Shown in pieces: positions 34,332 through 44,207 of a DNA stretch of 64,000 nucleotides; the stretch's first letter is position 1, and every line of letters begins with the position of its first letter. The stretch is from Methanofollis sp. (lineage in GTDB: Archaea; Halobacteriota; Methanomicrobia; Methanomicrobiales; Methanofollaceae). Below the pieces are notes generated by a model, which was given only the letters and a program-made list of their open reading frames with translations, was not told the DNA's origin and did no database searches. The translations under genes were made by a program, and so were the position numbers. The stretch covers positions 1 to 64,000 of the forward strand of contig JAQVHG010000001.1 of assembly GCA_028696365.1 (NCBI GenBank). Direction: 5' to 3'.

Positions 34332-37300
34332 TTGGAAAGTTCAAAGTCAAACCCCTCAGATTCTGAGACCTCGCTCCTCTCCCTGGCCATGGACCAGAGC
34401 GGGGACGGTGTCCTCATCATCGATCAGGAAGGCTCGATCATCTATGCCAACGACATCTTTGGCAGGTTGTTTGGGTTTGCGCCTGAGGATCTTACCGGGC
34501 GCAGCGCCCTCGAGATGCTGGAGACGGAACTCTCCCCCCTCTTCGAGGACCAGACCAACTTCTGGAACCTGATCGAGTCGGTGTACCGAAAAGAACGCGA
34601 CACCGAGAGTACCACATGGACCCTCACCGGTCCAGTCCCCCGTGGAGTGACCTACTCCAGTCACCTGATCAGGAACGGGCAACTCAAAGGAGTGCGGATC
34701 GACCTCTTCCGTGACACTTCTGAGAAAAAGAAAGCAGAATCTGTGATGAAGTTCAGTGAAAAGCGTCATCACGCACTGGTCTCATCGTCTACGGCCCCCT
34801 GTTGCACCACCTCTCCCAGCTTCAGGATCACCTCCGCAAACGAGGCATTCTACGATTTCTTTAATGTTGAGAAGAGAGAAGAACAGTCAATCTCGGATTT
34901 TCTTCCACCAGAATGCGCCGAGCAGGTGAAAACAGCACTCCAGACACTCAACGTCGACAATCCTCAACTTCAGATCGACAATGGGGACAACAGGTGGATC
35001 GTCAACGGCATCTTTACCGACAAAGGAACTCTCACTGAGATCCTCTGGGTGTGGCAGGAAGACTGGTTCAAGGCAGGTGAACGGGCAAAGAAGATCAGGT
35101 GCTTGTACAGTTTCGTGCACCTCCTTCACAACGACGAATATTCAGAGCACGAGACCCTCACACGGGGCGCGGAGATGATCTTCGAGTCAGTGCCATGGAT
35201 CTACGCCCTCTCGATCTCAATCCCACACCGCCTCCTGGTGACCACAGGTAACCTGGACAAAGGTATACAGACATCTTTCTCTATCGACATCGGGAACGGG
35301 CAGAGAGGAGAGGTGACGATCTGGCACCAGGAAGGAGAGCGGAACGTATCCACTCCGTCCTTCTTCCTTCTCACCATCGTCGACGAGATCACTCTCTACC
35401 TCAGGAACAAAACTGCACAAAAATCTGCCGAACGTTCCCAGGTCACCTACCAGACACTCTTCGAGACGACCGGCACCGCGTCATTCCTCCTTGGACCTGA
35501 AATGCGGATCTGCATGGCAAACCGTGAGTTCTCCCATATGTTCGGCTACGCCGAAGACGAGATCAAGGACGGCATGTGCTGGCTCTCGTGCGTGGAAGAG
35601 GACGACCAGGCCATGGTCATGCACTTCCATCAGGCTCGACTGAAAGACCCTGAACACACGCCAAAGACCTACGAATGCCGCGCCTATGCAAAAGATGGAT
35701 CCCCGCGCGACGTGATCGTCAACGTTTCCCTGGTCCCAGGCACTGCCCTCTCGGTCATCTCGCTCATCGACATCACCTCCAAAAAAGAGACCGAACACGA
35801 ACTCAGGAAGAGCGAACACCGCTATCGGCTCATCACCGAGAACGCGACCGACGTGATCTTCACCTTGAATGCCGACCTGCAGTTCACCTATGTGAGCCCT
35901 TCGATCGAGCGCCTCACCGGGATCCCAGGCTCAAGAATCATCTCCAGATCAATCGCCGATCTTCTCACCCCAGAATCATTTGCCAGATTCCACGACGCAG
36001 CCATCGAAGTGTCGGCACCGTTTGGAGATCCTGACGATGACTCGGTTTACTCAAAGATCTTTGAGATCGAGGCGGCCCGGAGAGACGGCACCTCTCTCTG
36101 GATGGAGGTGCGGATCAACCCCCTCCATGACGCTGAAGAGGGGATATCAGACGGCGTGATGGGGGTGATGCGAGACATCAGCGACCGCAAACAGGTGGAA
36201 GAACGGGAAACCCAGTACATCAGGGAACTCTCCTTCCTGTCCAGCGCGGCGATGGGCTTCGTCGACCTCCCGCCTGAGGACGAGATCTACCGGTTCATCG
36301 GCGAACATCTCTGCAGTTTCTTCGATGAGGTGCTCACATTTGTGGCGCAGTACGATAGTCTTGAGCAGAAGCTCACCTTCAGGGCAGTCTCAGGGGTCGA
36401 CGAGGACACCAACCAGGGGCTGTACTCCATGGCACGGGGTTGCATGGGGTCGACCATATCCATTCCTGAAAGTTTGTACGATAGTCTCCTCGACGGTGTG
36501 CTCAAAACCCTTGATCGCGAGGCAGCTCTCTCGTTCCTTCCAGGACAGGTAAAGGCCACCGCAGAGATGTATATGCACGGGATCCCAGGTTCGGTGCACG
36601 TGATCGGGATCGCACGAAGCGACACCCTGTTTGGATGTGCGGTCCTGGTCCAGCGGGACGATACATTCCTGGAGGCCCAGTCCACCATCGAAACCTTTGT
36701 AAATCTCTCTTCGGTTGCTCTTCAGAGGAGAATCCTGGAAATGGAACTTGAGTCGACCAAGTCCCGCCTTCAGCATATCCTCTCGTCAAGCCCGGTCATG
36801 ATCTTCTCTCTTGACCCGCCACGAGAGCCGGGGAGCACAGGCCTGATCACCTATGTGACCGAAAATATCACCGCGCTCCTTGGCTACGAGCCAGAAGAGG
36901 TGATCTATGACTCGACGTTCTGGAACACCACCATCCATCCCTCAGATCGCCGGCGGATCAAGGACGATGAGTTCCCCGCACTCCTTGAAGAAGGCCATAA
37001 GGTTCTTGAATTCAGGATGCGCCACAAAGACGGCAAATATCGGTGGCTCCACTTTGAGGTGCGAGTGACCAGGGACGATGACGGGAACCCCACCGAGGTG
37101 ATCGGGTCTGCGATCGATATCTCTGAGCGCAAGCGGATCGAGGAGGCACTCAGGATCATGGACAGTGCCATCACCTCTTCGATCAACGCGATCACCATCA
37201 CTGACCTAGAAGGAGAGTTGGTCTTTGCAAATGACTCGGCGCTCAAATTCTGGGGGTATGACGAGGTGAAGAAAGTGGCGGGCAAGCCCCTTGAACGATT

Positions 37301-39515
37301 CTGGCAGCCTAAGAAGAAGGTGGCGACAGTCCTTGAACGGATCGAGAGAGACGGGGGCTGGATGGGCGAACTTGTCGGGAAGAAAAAAGGAGGCAAGAAG
37401 TTCCATGCCAGTGTTTCGGCGAGTATGGTCACCGACGAGGAAGGCGACCCTCTCTGCATGATGTTCTCCTTCATAGACATCACCGAGCGGACTGAGATCG
37501 AGGAAGAACTGGCAAAGTATCGTACACACCTAGAAGAGATCGTCCTTGAACGGACAAAGAAACTGACCGAGACAAACAAACGGCTCCGTGCTGAGGTTAA
37601 GGTCAGGAAAGAGGCGGAGGAGCATATCAGGGCGCTCAGCACGTTCAGGGAGAGTGTCATCGAGAACGCCACTATGCTCCTTGCGGTCACCGACAGCGAG
37701 GGGCGAGTGAGTGTCTGGAACCGGGCGGCTGAGGAGGTCACCGGGTATGCAAGAGAAGAGGTGGTCGGAGGTGCCGAGATCTGGGATACCCTTGTCCCTG
37801 ACCCTGTGACCAGGAAGAAGGTCCTGAAGGTGGTGCGAGGTGAGTGCACCGGGTCGGACACGGTTGAGAACCTCGAATTCACAGTCCAGGCCAGGGACGG
37901 GGAAGAGAAGGTTCTCCACTGGAATGCACGTCTCCTCAGGGATGACGACGACCGTCTCCAGGGCGTGGTCACCCTTGCCGAGGACATCACCAGGCGCAAG
38001 AGGATGGAGGAAGAGATCAAGGCAAGCGAGGCGCGGTATCGTGGGGTGGTTGAGGACCAAACCGAATGGATCTGCCGCTTCAGGCCCGACATGAAGGTGA
38101 CCTTCGTCAACGAGGCGTTCTGCAGGTCGTTTGGTATTTCAAGGGAGGAAGTGCTCTCCTCCACCATCGATGCCGTCCTCCCAGAATGGTTTGCCGACTT
38201 CTTCCCCTCGGCCGGGGAGCACCCTGATCTCGGACGGCAGAACTTCACTGTGGAAGGCAAAGTGAAAGCGAAGGACGAAGAGGAGACCTGGCACCAGTGG
38301 ACTGTGAGGGCGATCTCCGCCCCTAATGGGTTGGTCACCGAATACCAGGTGGTAGGCAGGGATATCACCCTGGTGAAGAAGGCGGAAGAGGAGTTTATCA
38401 GGACCGAGAAACTTCTCTCCCTCTCTGATCTTGCGGGAGGGATCGCCCACGACTTCAACAATATTCTCACCTCAGTGATGGGCAACATCAATCTTGCCAA
38501 GATGAAGGTCTCGCCTGACGACTTTGTCTACCAGCGTCTGACCGAGGCGGAAGCGGCGACGATGAAGGCGGGAGACATCACTCGCCAGCTCTTCAGTTTC
38601 TCAGATCTCTCTGAGCCTGAGAAGGAGACGGTCGATATCACCGACCTGGTCCATGAGGCCGCGAGTTATGCCCTGCGCGGCTCGAAGTGCAAGTGCCGGT
38701 TCGCCCTTGAGCCTGAACCGATGGCAGTGATGGGCGACGCCGCCCAGATCCTCCAAGTCTTGCATGCTCTCATCATCAATGCCGACCAGGCGATGCCTGA
38801 GGGAGGGACGGTGACCATCGGTGCGGGGCCGGTGGAGGTCTCTGGGAACGATCCGATCCCGATCCCGAAGGGGCGCTATATCAGGGTCTCGGTGGAGGAT
38901 CACGGTGTGGGGATCAAGCCCGAGTATATGGGTCGCATCTTTGACCCCTATTTCACTACCAAGAAACATGGGTCAGGGATCGGACTGGCAATGGCCCTCC
39001 CGATCATCAAGAACCACGGCGGGTGGATGGACGTGGCGTCAGAGCCCGGGCAAGGGACGACGTTCTCCATTTATTTGCCTGCAACGGTAAATGATGGGTG
39101 TGAACAGATGACACCTGTAGCGATCACTGGCGTGGGGTCTGGCTCTATTCTCTTGATGGACGATGAGGTCGGGATCCTGGAGACGACAAGCGACATTCTC
39201 AGGCATCTGGGGTACACGGTGGCGACGGCGCAGGACGGCGAGGCGGCGGTGGACGCGTTCGCCAGAGCGCAGGAGTCGGGCAAGCCTTTCGACGGGGTCA
39301 TCCTTGACCTGACGGTGCCGGGAAAGATGGGCGGCCTTGAGACGATGGAGAAACTCAGAGAACTTGACCCCAGGGTGCGGGTGATCGTGTCGAGTGGGTA
39401 TCTCAATGACCCGATCATCAAGAACCCGGGTAAGTACGGATTTTATAAGAGTATCGGGAAGCCGTACCTCCTTGAAGAGTTGAACAGGATCCTCCAGGAT
39501 CTCCTCAACCATTAA
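34332..39515 (+). CDS. Multi-PAS/GAF hybrid histidine kinase with receiver domain
   Basis: The 1727-residue protein lacks membrane helices. I count about eight PAS domains (for example MDQSGDGVLIIDQEG near residue 20, ENATDVIFTLNAD near 510, SSSPVMIFSLDPP near 818, SSINAITITDLEGE near 946, ENATMLLAVTDSEG near 1113, DQTEWICRFRPD near 1242), many ending in the DIT/DIS-R motif. Two GAF-like regions lie near 240-360 and 635-810. The kinase core follows: His1373 in GGIAHDFNNIL, an N box NADQAMPEGG, and the G boxes DHGVGIK and HGSGIGLAMA. A receiver ends the protein, with Asp1659 in ILDLTVPGKMGG. The start is TTG 34332. It is a cytoplasmic sensor with phosphorelay ability; stimuli and targets are unknown. 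Confidence 0.9.
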   Translation: MESSKSNPSDSETSLLSLAMDQSGDGVLIIDQEGSIIYANDIFGRLFGFAPEDLTGRSALEMLETELSPLFEDQTNFWNLIESVYRKERDTESTTWTLTGPVPRGVTYSSHLIRNGQLKGVRIDLFRDTSEKKKAESVMKFSEKRHHALVSSSTAPCCTTSPSFRITSANEAFYDFFNVEKREEQSISDFLPPECAEQVKTALQTLNVDNPQLQIDNGDNRWIVNGIFTDKGTLTEILWVWQEDWFKAGERAKKIRCLYSFVHLLHNDEYSEHETLTRGAEMIFESVPWIYALSISIPHRLLVTTGNLDKGIQTSFSIDIGNGQRGEVTIWHQEGERNVSTPSFFLLTIVDEITLYLRNKTAQKSAERSQVTYQTLFETTGTASFLLGPEMRICMANREFSHMFGYAEDEIKDGMCWLSCVEEDDQAMVMHFHQARLKDPEHTPKTYECRAYAKDGSPRDVIVNVSLVPGTALSVISLIDITSKKETEHELRKSEHRYRLITENATDVIFTLNADLQFTYVSPSIERLTGIPGSRIISRSIADLLTPESFARFHDAAIEVSAPFGDPDDDSVYSKIFEIEAARRDGTSLWMEVRINPLHDAEEGISDGVMGVMRDISDRKQVEERETQYIRELSFLSSAAMGFVDLPPEDEIYRFIGEHLCSFFDEVLTFVAQYDSLEQKLTFRAVSGVDEDTNQGLYSMARGCMGSTISIPESLYDSLLDGVLKTLDREAALSFLPGQVKATAEMYMHGIPGSVHVIGIARSDTLFGCAVLVQRDDTFLEAQSTIETFVNLSSVALQRRILEMELESTKSRLQHILSSSPVMIFSLDPPREPGSTGLITYVTENITALLGYEPEEVIYDSTFWNTTIHPSDRRRIKDDEFPALLEEGHKVLEFRMRHKDGKYRWLHFEVRVTRDDDGNPTEVIGSAIDISERKRIEEALRIMDSAITSSINAITITDLEGELVFANDSALKFWGYDEVKKVAGKPLERFWQPKKKVATVLERIERDGGWMGELVGKKKGGKKFHASVSASMVTDEEGDPLCMMFSFIDITERTEIEEELAKYRTHLEEIVLERTKKLTETNKRLRAEVKVRKEAEEHIRALSTFRESVIENATMLLAVTDSEGRVSVWNRAAEEVTGYAREEVVGGAEIWDTLVPDPVTRKKVLKVVRGECTGSDTVENLEFTVQARDGEEKVLHWNARLLRDDDDRLQGVVTLAEDITRRKRMEEEIKASEARYRGVVEDQTEWICRFRPDMKVTFVNEAFCRSFGISREEVLSSTIDAVLPEWFADFFPSAGEHPDLGRQNFTVEGKVKAKDEEETWHQWTVRAISAPNGLVTEYQVVGRDITLVKKAEEEFIRTEKLLSLSDLAGGIAHDFNNILTSVMGNINLAKMKVSPDDFVYQRLTEAEAATMKAGDITRQLFSFSDLSEPEKETVDITDLVHEAASYALRGSKCKCRFALEPEPMAVMGDAAQILQVLHALIINADQAMPEGGTVTIGAGPVEVSGNDPIPIPKGRYIRVSVEDHGVGIKPEYMGRIFDPYFTTKKHGSGIGLAMALPIIKNHGGWMDVASEPGQGTTFSIYLPATVNDGCEQMTPVAITGVGSGSILLMDDEVGILETTSDILRHLGYTVATAQDGEAAVDAFARAQESGKPFDGVILDLTVPGKMGGLETMEKLRELDPRVRVIVSSGYLNDPIIKNPGKYGFYKSIGKPYLLEELNRILQDLLNH

Positions 39516-39524
39516 GATTTTTTT
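39516..39524 (+). terminator. Oligo-T terminator after kinase gene
   Basis: Seven T residues (39518-39524) follow the stop codon directly and run into a family A repeat. Confidence 0.55.
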
Positions 39525-39746
39525 GGCTTTGTAGAAAACCTCACCTATTCTTGGTGTGAGCGCGACTCATCCGCCTTCCCCTCTCTTGTGTCGGGGGCGC
39601 TGCCCCCGGACCCCCCGAGATGAAGATAGGGTCAGGAAGGCACAATAGACAAACATGAGGGACTGCCGTCCTCGATCAATCGTGCGGCGGGGGGTCCGGG
39701 GGGCGGCACACCCTCCGCCAGAGAGATTCATCAAAAGGATTTACCA
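39525..39746 (+). repeat. Family A repeat
   Basis: It starts GGCTTTGTAGAAAACCTC, has the hairpin GGGGGCGCTGCCCCCGG, and its right end changes to GGATTTACCATGAAAATGATCC, shared with 32281-32330. It begins ten bases after the kinase stop codon. Confidence 0.8.
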
Positions 39747-39880
39747 TGAAAATGATCCTGGCGATCTATCCTGGAAGTTTGTATGATGATTTCTCCTCCC
39801 CAGGATCCTCCATACCTGATATACGAAATACAGAAACTCTTTCAGAATGATCAGCCATCCTCAGCGCAGAACCTTCACCG

Positions 39881-39925
39881 TCGTCTCGAGCGGGGTCGTC
39901 TCGAGCGGGGTCGTCTCGAGCAGGG
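39881..39925. repeat. Three tandem 15-bp units
   Basis: The unit TCGTCTCGAGCGGGG occurs twice exactly (39881-39895 and 39896-39910) and once with one change (39911-39925). It sits in intergenic DNA (39747-40080) that otherwise holds a family C fragment at about 39966-40020 and nothing else recognised. Confidence 0.85.
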
Positions 39926-40080
39926 GGGTGCACCCCCGAACCCCCCCCACAGACAGAGGATATAATATGCAGGGCGGCAATGAGGCAGCGATCCCACAGA
40001 GTGTCCTGTTCTGAGCCTGTTATTTACTCTTTTGTTGGGTAGCCCGCCTGATCGAGACCAGACTCCCCTCCTGCCACCGC

Positions 40081-41052
40081 TCACTCGAAGCGCCAGACCG
40101 GGCCGCCCGCACGCCAGCCATTTCTCTTCCCTGTTCCTGGAGCGAGATCGGCCTGGTCGTCTGCGGCTTCCCTGAGGGTGGCGCTGGTCAGGTCGGCAAG
40201 GTGAACCATCCATGCCTCAGGGGTCTGGCAGGGCACCTCGCCGTGCGGGCCGTGGTGGGACTGGAGGATGTGGAGAAGGTGGGCGGCCTTCTCAGGGGGC
40301 AGGCGTTTTGCAAACGGCGCGATGTAGGAGACCCCGAGAGTGACATGGCCGATGAGATCGTACTCGGGCCGCGCCGCAAACCCGAGCCCCTGCTCCTCGA
40401 AGCAGAAAGCCTTCCCGATATCGTGGAGGAGAGCGCCGGCGATGACCAGGTCGCGGTCGGCGTCGATCCCGACCCGTGTGGCGTCGCAGGCCGCCAGTGC
40501 GATCCTGGCGGTCTCAAGGGTGTGTTCTGCAAGCCCCCCCCTGTATTCGTGGTGCCTCCCCTTTGCCGCAGGTTTGATGAAGAACCCGTCGACCGACGAG
40601 ATCGCCTCAAGCACCAGGTGCCTGAGTTCAGGGTCCGAGATCTCGTTGGCCATCCTGAAGATCCCGCCTTTCAGGTCCAGGCCCTTGACCGGCGATGTGA
40701 GATAGTCCTCTGGATCGAGGGGCGTCGAAGGGACCGGTTCGGCAAAGTCGGCGATCCCCTCGTTCACCGAGACCTGCATCGAACCATTGTAGGTCTTCGC
40801 ATTCCCTCTCACCCGGTAGACCGCGCCGACCTGCAGGGAGGAAGCCGTCTCTGTGACCTGGTCCGCGCACCCCTGCACCCCCCAGAGAAAGCACGAGAGC
40901 GTGCCGGTGACATCGCCGATCTCAGCCCTGACATACGGACTCCCGTCCTTCTTCTGCTTCACCTCGAAGATCTTGAGGAGAAAGAGGTCGTCCACCTTCT
41001 CGCCGTCGGTGATCTCTGCTGCAAACTTCTGTTTCACGCACCTATCGTTCAT
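40081..41052 (-). CDS. OB-fold/HD-domain 3'-5' exonuclease-like protein (YhaM type)
   Basis: The 323-residue protein combines an N-terminal OB domain (about 20-105: VKQKKDGSPYVRAEIGDVTGTL) with an HD phosphohydrolase domain. Metal ligands are His177, His210-Asp211 (LLHDIGKAF), His236, His266/267 (QSHHGPHG) and Asp287 (HLADL). This is the plan of YhaM/CBF1-like enzymes, which trim RNA or DNA from the 3' end. It lies 12 bp downstream of the BrxD-like ATPase gene, preceded by GAGGAAGAGATAGG, and ends the three-gene cassette. Confidence 0.82.
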   Translation of the reverse strand: MNDRCVKQKFAAEITDGEKVDDLFLLKIFEVKQKKDGSPYVRAEIGDVTGTLSCFLWGVQGCADQVTETASSLQVGAVYRVRGNAKTYNGSMQVSVNEGIADFAEPVPSTPLDPEDYLTSPVKGLDLKGGIFRMANEISDPELRHLVLEAISSVDGFFIKPAAKGRHHEYRGGLAEHTLETARIALAACDATRVGIDADRDLVIAGALLHDIGKAFCFEEQGLGFAARPEYDLIGHVTLGVSYIAPFAKRLPPEKAAHLLHILQSHHGPHGEVPCQTPEAWMVHLADLTSATLREAADDQADLAPGTGKRNGWRAGGPVWRFE

Positions 41053-41064
41053 CCTATCTCTTCC

Positions 41065-42348
41065 TCAGAACTCGACCTCGAAGAAGGCCTCTTCTTCTTC
41101 GTTCAGTTCCTGTTTTACCTTTCCGGCATCGAAGGCATAGGCCTGTGCCGGGTCGTACTCGGTATAGAGCTCGCACTTATCCAGGAGATCAACGAACTCG
41201 CGCAGGAAGACCCGCGGGATGACATCCACTCGCCCGCCAAAGCGCGAGGTGACCCTGTCGATCATCCCCCTGACAAATCGGTGCGAGATCCGTTCCCTGT
41301 CCACCGGACCATAGGCGTCAGAGTAGACCTCGCAGACTTTCTGAGCGGCCGCCTCGAGTTTTGGCCTGTCAAAGGGGGAGAGTTCGATCTGGGTCTGGAG
41401 GGGGTTGGTATACCCGTCGTCCCCGACGACCTTCAGCCGGCCGTACAGCGGCGGGAGCGACCTGATCCCCTTCGAGCCCTCGAAGAAGGCCGGCGTCCCG
41501 GTGAAGAGGAAATAGCAGTAAGGCATCTGGCCGCGGTCGACAGCGTCGACGATCTGGCGGAGGTTGTTGTAGCCTCGCTGCCGCAGGTTGGAGGGGAGGG
41601 CCTGGACGGTCTCGACCTCGTCGACAGCCACGGCAAGCCCGCGGTATCCGGCCCCCCTGATCACCCGCACGATCCCCTGGAGGAAGACCAGGGCCGAGAC
41701 CTCGTCCACCTCTCCCTTCACCCCAGCCGCCCGGCGAAAGTCGCGGCCGATATGAGGCTCGCCCGAGAGCCAGCCGAGCGCCGCCTGGGCGAGCTGGAAC
41801 TCTCCGGCGTTGTTGGCGGTATAATAGACCCGCAACGCCGCCGCCAGCGCCGGGTTCACCGTCGAGATGTCAGTGAGCGCCTCCTCGATCCGCGCCACCG
41901 TCCCGGCCTCCAGAACCTCGTCCTCCTCGGTCTTCTCGACGTCGATGATCTGCTCCTCGATCGAGAAGGTCCAGTTGTCGATGATCTCCTTGAGGGCGTT
42001 CTCGTGCTCGGCCGTCCGCAGGGACAAGATGATCCGGTAATAGAGGGCGCTCAACTTATGAAGCGGGGTGTCGGCCGAGATCATCACGTGGGCGGTTGCA
42101 TATCCCTGCTCCCGTGCAATCTCGAGTGCCCGCGCCACCAGGAAGGTCTTCCCGCTCCCATAGTCCCCGCGCACGAACTTGACATCGGCCCCACCAGTGG
42201 CGACATATTCGAGTTGCTCGCCGATCACCCGCCCTTCGACCTCGAGCCCGACCGCAAGCCGTTCGAGCCCCGCAGCCGGGACTGTGCCCCGCCTGAGGGC
42301 GTTGATGATCCCGATACTTTCAGCCTTCTTCTCGTCCATCCTCTTCAC
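41065..42348 (-). CDS. BREX BrxD-like ATP-binding protein (DUF2791)
   Basis: The 427-residue P-loop ATPase has Walker A GDYGSGKT at residues 61-68 and Walker B AVAVDEVE near 239-246. FVRGDYGSGKTFL and the repeated NLRQIVDAVD/FTGTP segments are those of the BrxC/BrxD-type ATPases (DUF2791). In BREX phage-defence systems such proteins work with helicases and methylases, none of which is present here. The ATG overlaps the TPR gene stop (ATGA), so both are made together. The family assignment is by reading and should be checked by a profile search. Confidence 0.78.
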   Translation of the reverse strand: MKRMDEKKAESIGIINALRRGTVPAAGLERLAVGLEVEGRVIGEQLEYVATGGADVKFVRGDYGSGKTFLVARALEIAREQGYATAHVMISADTPLHKLSALYYRIILSLRTAEHENALKEIIDNWTFSIEEQIIDVEKTEEDEVLEAGTVARIEEALTDISTVNPALAAALRVYYTANNAGEFQLAQAALGWLSGEPHIGRDFRRAAGVKGEVDEVSALVFLQGIVRVIRGAGYRGLAVAVDEVETVQALPSNLRQRGYNNLRQIVDAVDRGQMPYCYFLFTGTPAFFEGSKGIRSLPPLYGRLKVVGDDGYTNPLQTQIELSPFDRPKLEAAAQKVCEVYSDAYGPVDRERISHRFVRGMIDRVTSRFGGRVDVIPRVFLREFVDLLDKCELYTEYDPAQAYAFDAGKVKQELNEEEEAFFEVEF

Positions 42349-44150
42349 TTCCCGCAGTAGACATAGATCTCGCCGTGTTCACCCATACCCTGTTTCTCGA
42401 TGAGAGAGACCCCGGCCTCATTGGCCTTTTTGATGAGGCGGTTCACCACCCCGCTCACTCTCCGTGTCCCGAGCACTTTCCTGAGGTCTGCTTCATTGCT
42501 TTCTCTGTGCTGTTTTAAAAACGCGACAAGCGCTGTTTCACGCTCGTCAAGCCCGAGGTCTGGGAGTTCGTCGTGCTCCTCCTCTCTTGTGGCCCGCGCC
42601 GCGCCGGCGCCCTCAGGGGAGAGGATCGGGCGTTCGGCCACCGTCGCCTTCTTACACTGCGAGATGACCTCGAAGAACTCGTGCGTATGTGCCCTGGTCA
42701 GGTCGAGCCCGTGCAGGGCGCACCCTTTGCACCGCACATACTCGCCCGCCTCAAGCGCTCCCTCTGCGGCGCAGAGGTAGATCCTGGCAAAGACTTCCAG
42801 GTCCTCAGGCCCGAGGGTGGCGACCTCTGCCGAGAACCTGGTGATGAGTCTGTCGACGAGGCGCGGCATCCTCTGCCACCCGCGCTCGGCCTCAGCCTCA
42901 AGGACTGTCTCGGCCACCCGCACCAGGTCCCCAGTCTTTTTGACATGGGTGAGGACATAGAGGAGCACCTTCTCGCACTCGCGCAGGTCTCCCTCCCCTG
43001 CCAGGAACCTGGCGTACTCGATCCCGCCGTTGAGAAAGTCGAGGCGGTAGGCCCGGTACAGCCACTCGCGCCCCTTTTTCTCCTCGCCGAATGAGACGTA
43101 GAACCACCCGGTCCGTGCGAGGCTGACGACATTCGGGTCCTCTGAGACGACCGAGAGATAGCAGTCAGGCACCGTGGTGAGAGGTCTGGACTTCTTGAGA
43201 AATCCCTCATAGGCCTCGATGATCACCGAGAGAGTTTCGAGGTCGTTGCCCTGCGCGATCTCTTCCCTGATCAGGTCTTCATATCCCTGCTGTGCAAGGT
43301 CTTTCTCCCCGCTTGCGGCGACGAGTTCACAGGCGACAAGTTGGTGGATCGGGTCGGGCTTCATCTCGATGAGACGTTTGCAGGCCTCAAGCGCCTCCAG
43401 GTATCGGTGTTCTGACTTGAGGAGGAGCACATAGTCGAGGACGAGGTCGTCGTCCGGACATTTCCGGAGAACGGTCGGGAAGAGGTGGAGGGCGGCGGGA
43501 CGGTCATAGGCGGCGAGGGCCGCGAGGTGCTGGCGCAAGAACCCCGCGTCGTGGCACGAGTGATATGCCGCCAGAGCGGCCTCAGCCGCCTCATGGTATC
43601 TGCCGTCGATGATCAGAGCGTCGATGTACTCGGTCTTTGCCCCCTCTCCCCCAAGCAGGGAGCCATGGACCTCGAGTGCTTCCTCGCCGTCGCCAGTGGC
43701 GATGAGGCAGCGCATCAGGGCGACGGCGTCGTCCGATTTTTTCGAGAGCGGTGCAAGGGCCGAGAGGAGAGGCAGGGCGGCGAGGTGATCCCCCAGTCCA
43801 GTGAAGTGCGCTGCATAGGCACGCAACGCTTCCTCGTTTTCGGGATCAAGTTGGACCGCCGTGGCATATGCGGCGACTCCCCCCTCCTTCCCTGCAGCGT
43901 CGAGCACCTTTCCAAGAAAACTATAGTAATAAGAGGAGTCGGGAGAGTGTGTGATAAGGTCGCGGAGTCGCACTTCGGCCTCGTCGTAGTCGCCGAGGGC
44001 AAAATAGTTGGTCACGATGAGGACAGCAACCGAAGGGTCGTCGGCACCGTCTGGGTGTGAGGTACAGCACTCGATCGAGTCCCTGTACTTTCCGGCTTCA
44101 TAGAGGGCGAACGCCTCTTTCCTCCAACTGGCGGGTGACCCCTCAATCAT
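42345..44150 (-). CDS. TPR-repeat protein with C-terminal winged helix
   Basis: The 601-residue protein (from MIEGSPASWRKEAFALYEAG) consists mostly of helical tetratricopeptide-like repeats (KYRDSIECC, DYDEAEVRLRDLI, RYHEAAEAALAAY, RYLEALEACKRLI). A linker with CKGCALHG follows, then a C-terminal winged helix (about 530-601: LVAFLKQHRESNEADLRKVLGTRRVSGVVNRLIKKA). TPRs bind proteins and the winged helix probably binds nucleic acid. The longer frame upstream to 44300 reads through a family A repeat and is rejected. It is the first gene of the cassette. Confidence 0.8.
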   Translation of the reverse strand: MIEGSPASWRKEAFALYEAGKYRDSIECCTSHPDGADDPSVAVLIVTNYFALGDYDEAEVRLRDLITHSPDSSYYYSFLGKVLDAAGKEGGVAAYATAVQLDPENEEALRAYAAHFTGLGDHLAALPLLSALAPLSKKSDDAVALMRCLIATGDGEEALEVHGSLLGGEGAKTEYIDALIIDGRYHEAAEAALAAYHSCHDAGFLRQHLAALAAYDRPAALHLFPTVLRKCPDDDLVLDYVLLLKSEHRYLEALEACKRLIEMKPDPIHQLVACELVAASGEKDLAQQGYEDLIREEIAQGNDLETLSVIIEAYEGFLKKSRPLTTVPDCYLSVVSEDPNVVSLARTGWFYVSFGEEKKGREWLYRAYRLDFLNGGIEYARFLAGEGDLRECEKVLLYVLTHVKKTGDLVRVAETVLEAEAERGWQRMPRLVDRLITRFSAEVATLGPEDLEVFARIYLCAAEGALEAGEYVRCKGCALHGLDLTRAHTHEFFEVISQCKKATVAERPILSPEGAGAARATREEEHDELPDLGLDERETALVAFLKQHRESNEADLRKVLGTRRVSGVVNRLIKKANEAGVSLIEKQGMGEHGEIYVYCGK

Positions 44151-44207
44151 ATGCAACCGTGTACTGGGCGGTGCGGTCCAATAAGCATACTGAATTATGC
44201 TCTGGGG

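Noticed and set aside
36905..38500. 531-codon minus-strand frame within the kinase gene
   Set aside because: Its composition is very rich in Ser and Thr and low in motifs. The plus strand encodes recognisable PAS and kinase domains.
40201..42360. 719-codon plus-strand frame opposite the ATPase and HD genes
   Set aside because: It is a long shadow frame, rich in Asp, Pro, His and Arg with no domain. The minus-strand proteins have clear Walker and HD motifs.
40081..44150. A complete BREX system
   Set aside because: Only one BrxD-like ATPase is present. No PglZ, PglX, BrxC-sized ATPase, BrxA/B or helicase gene lies nearby.
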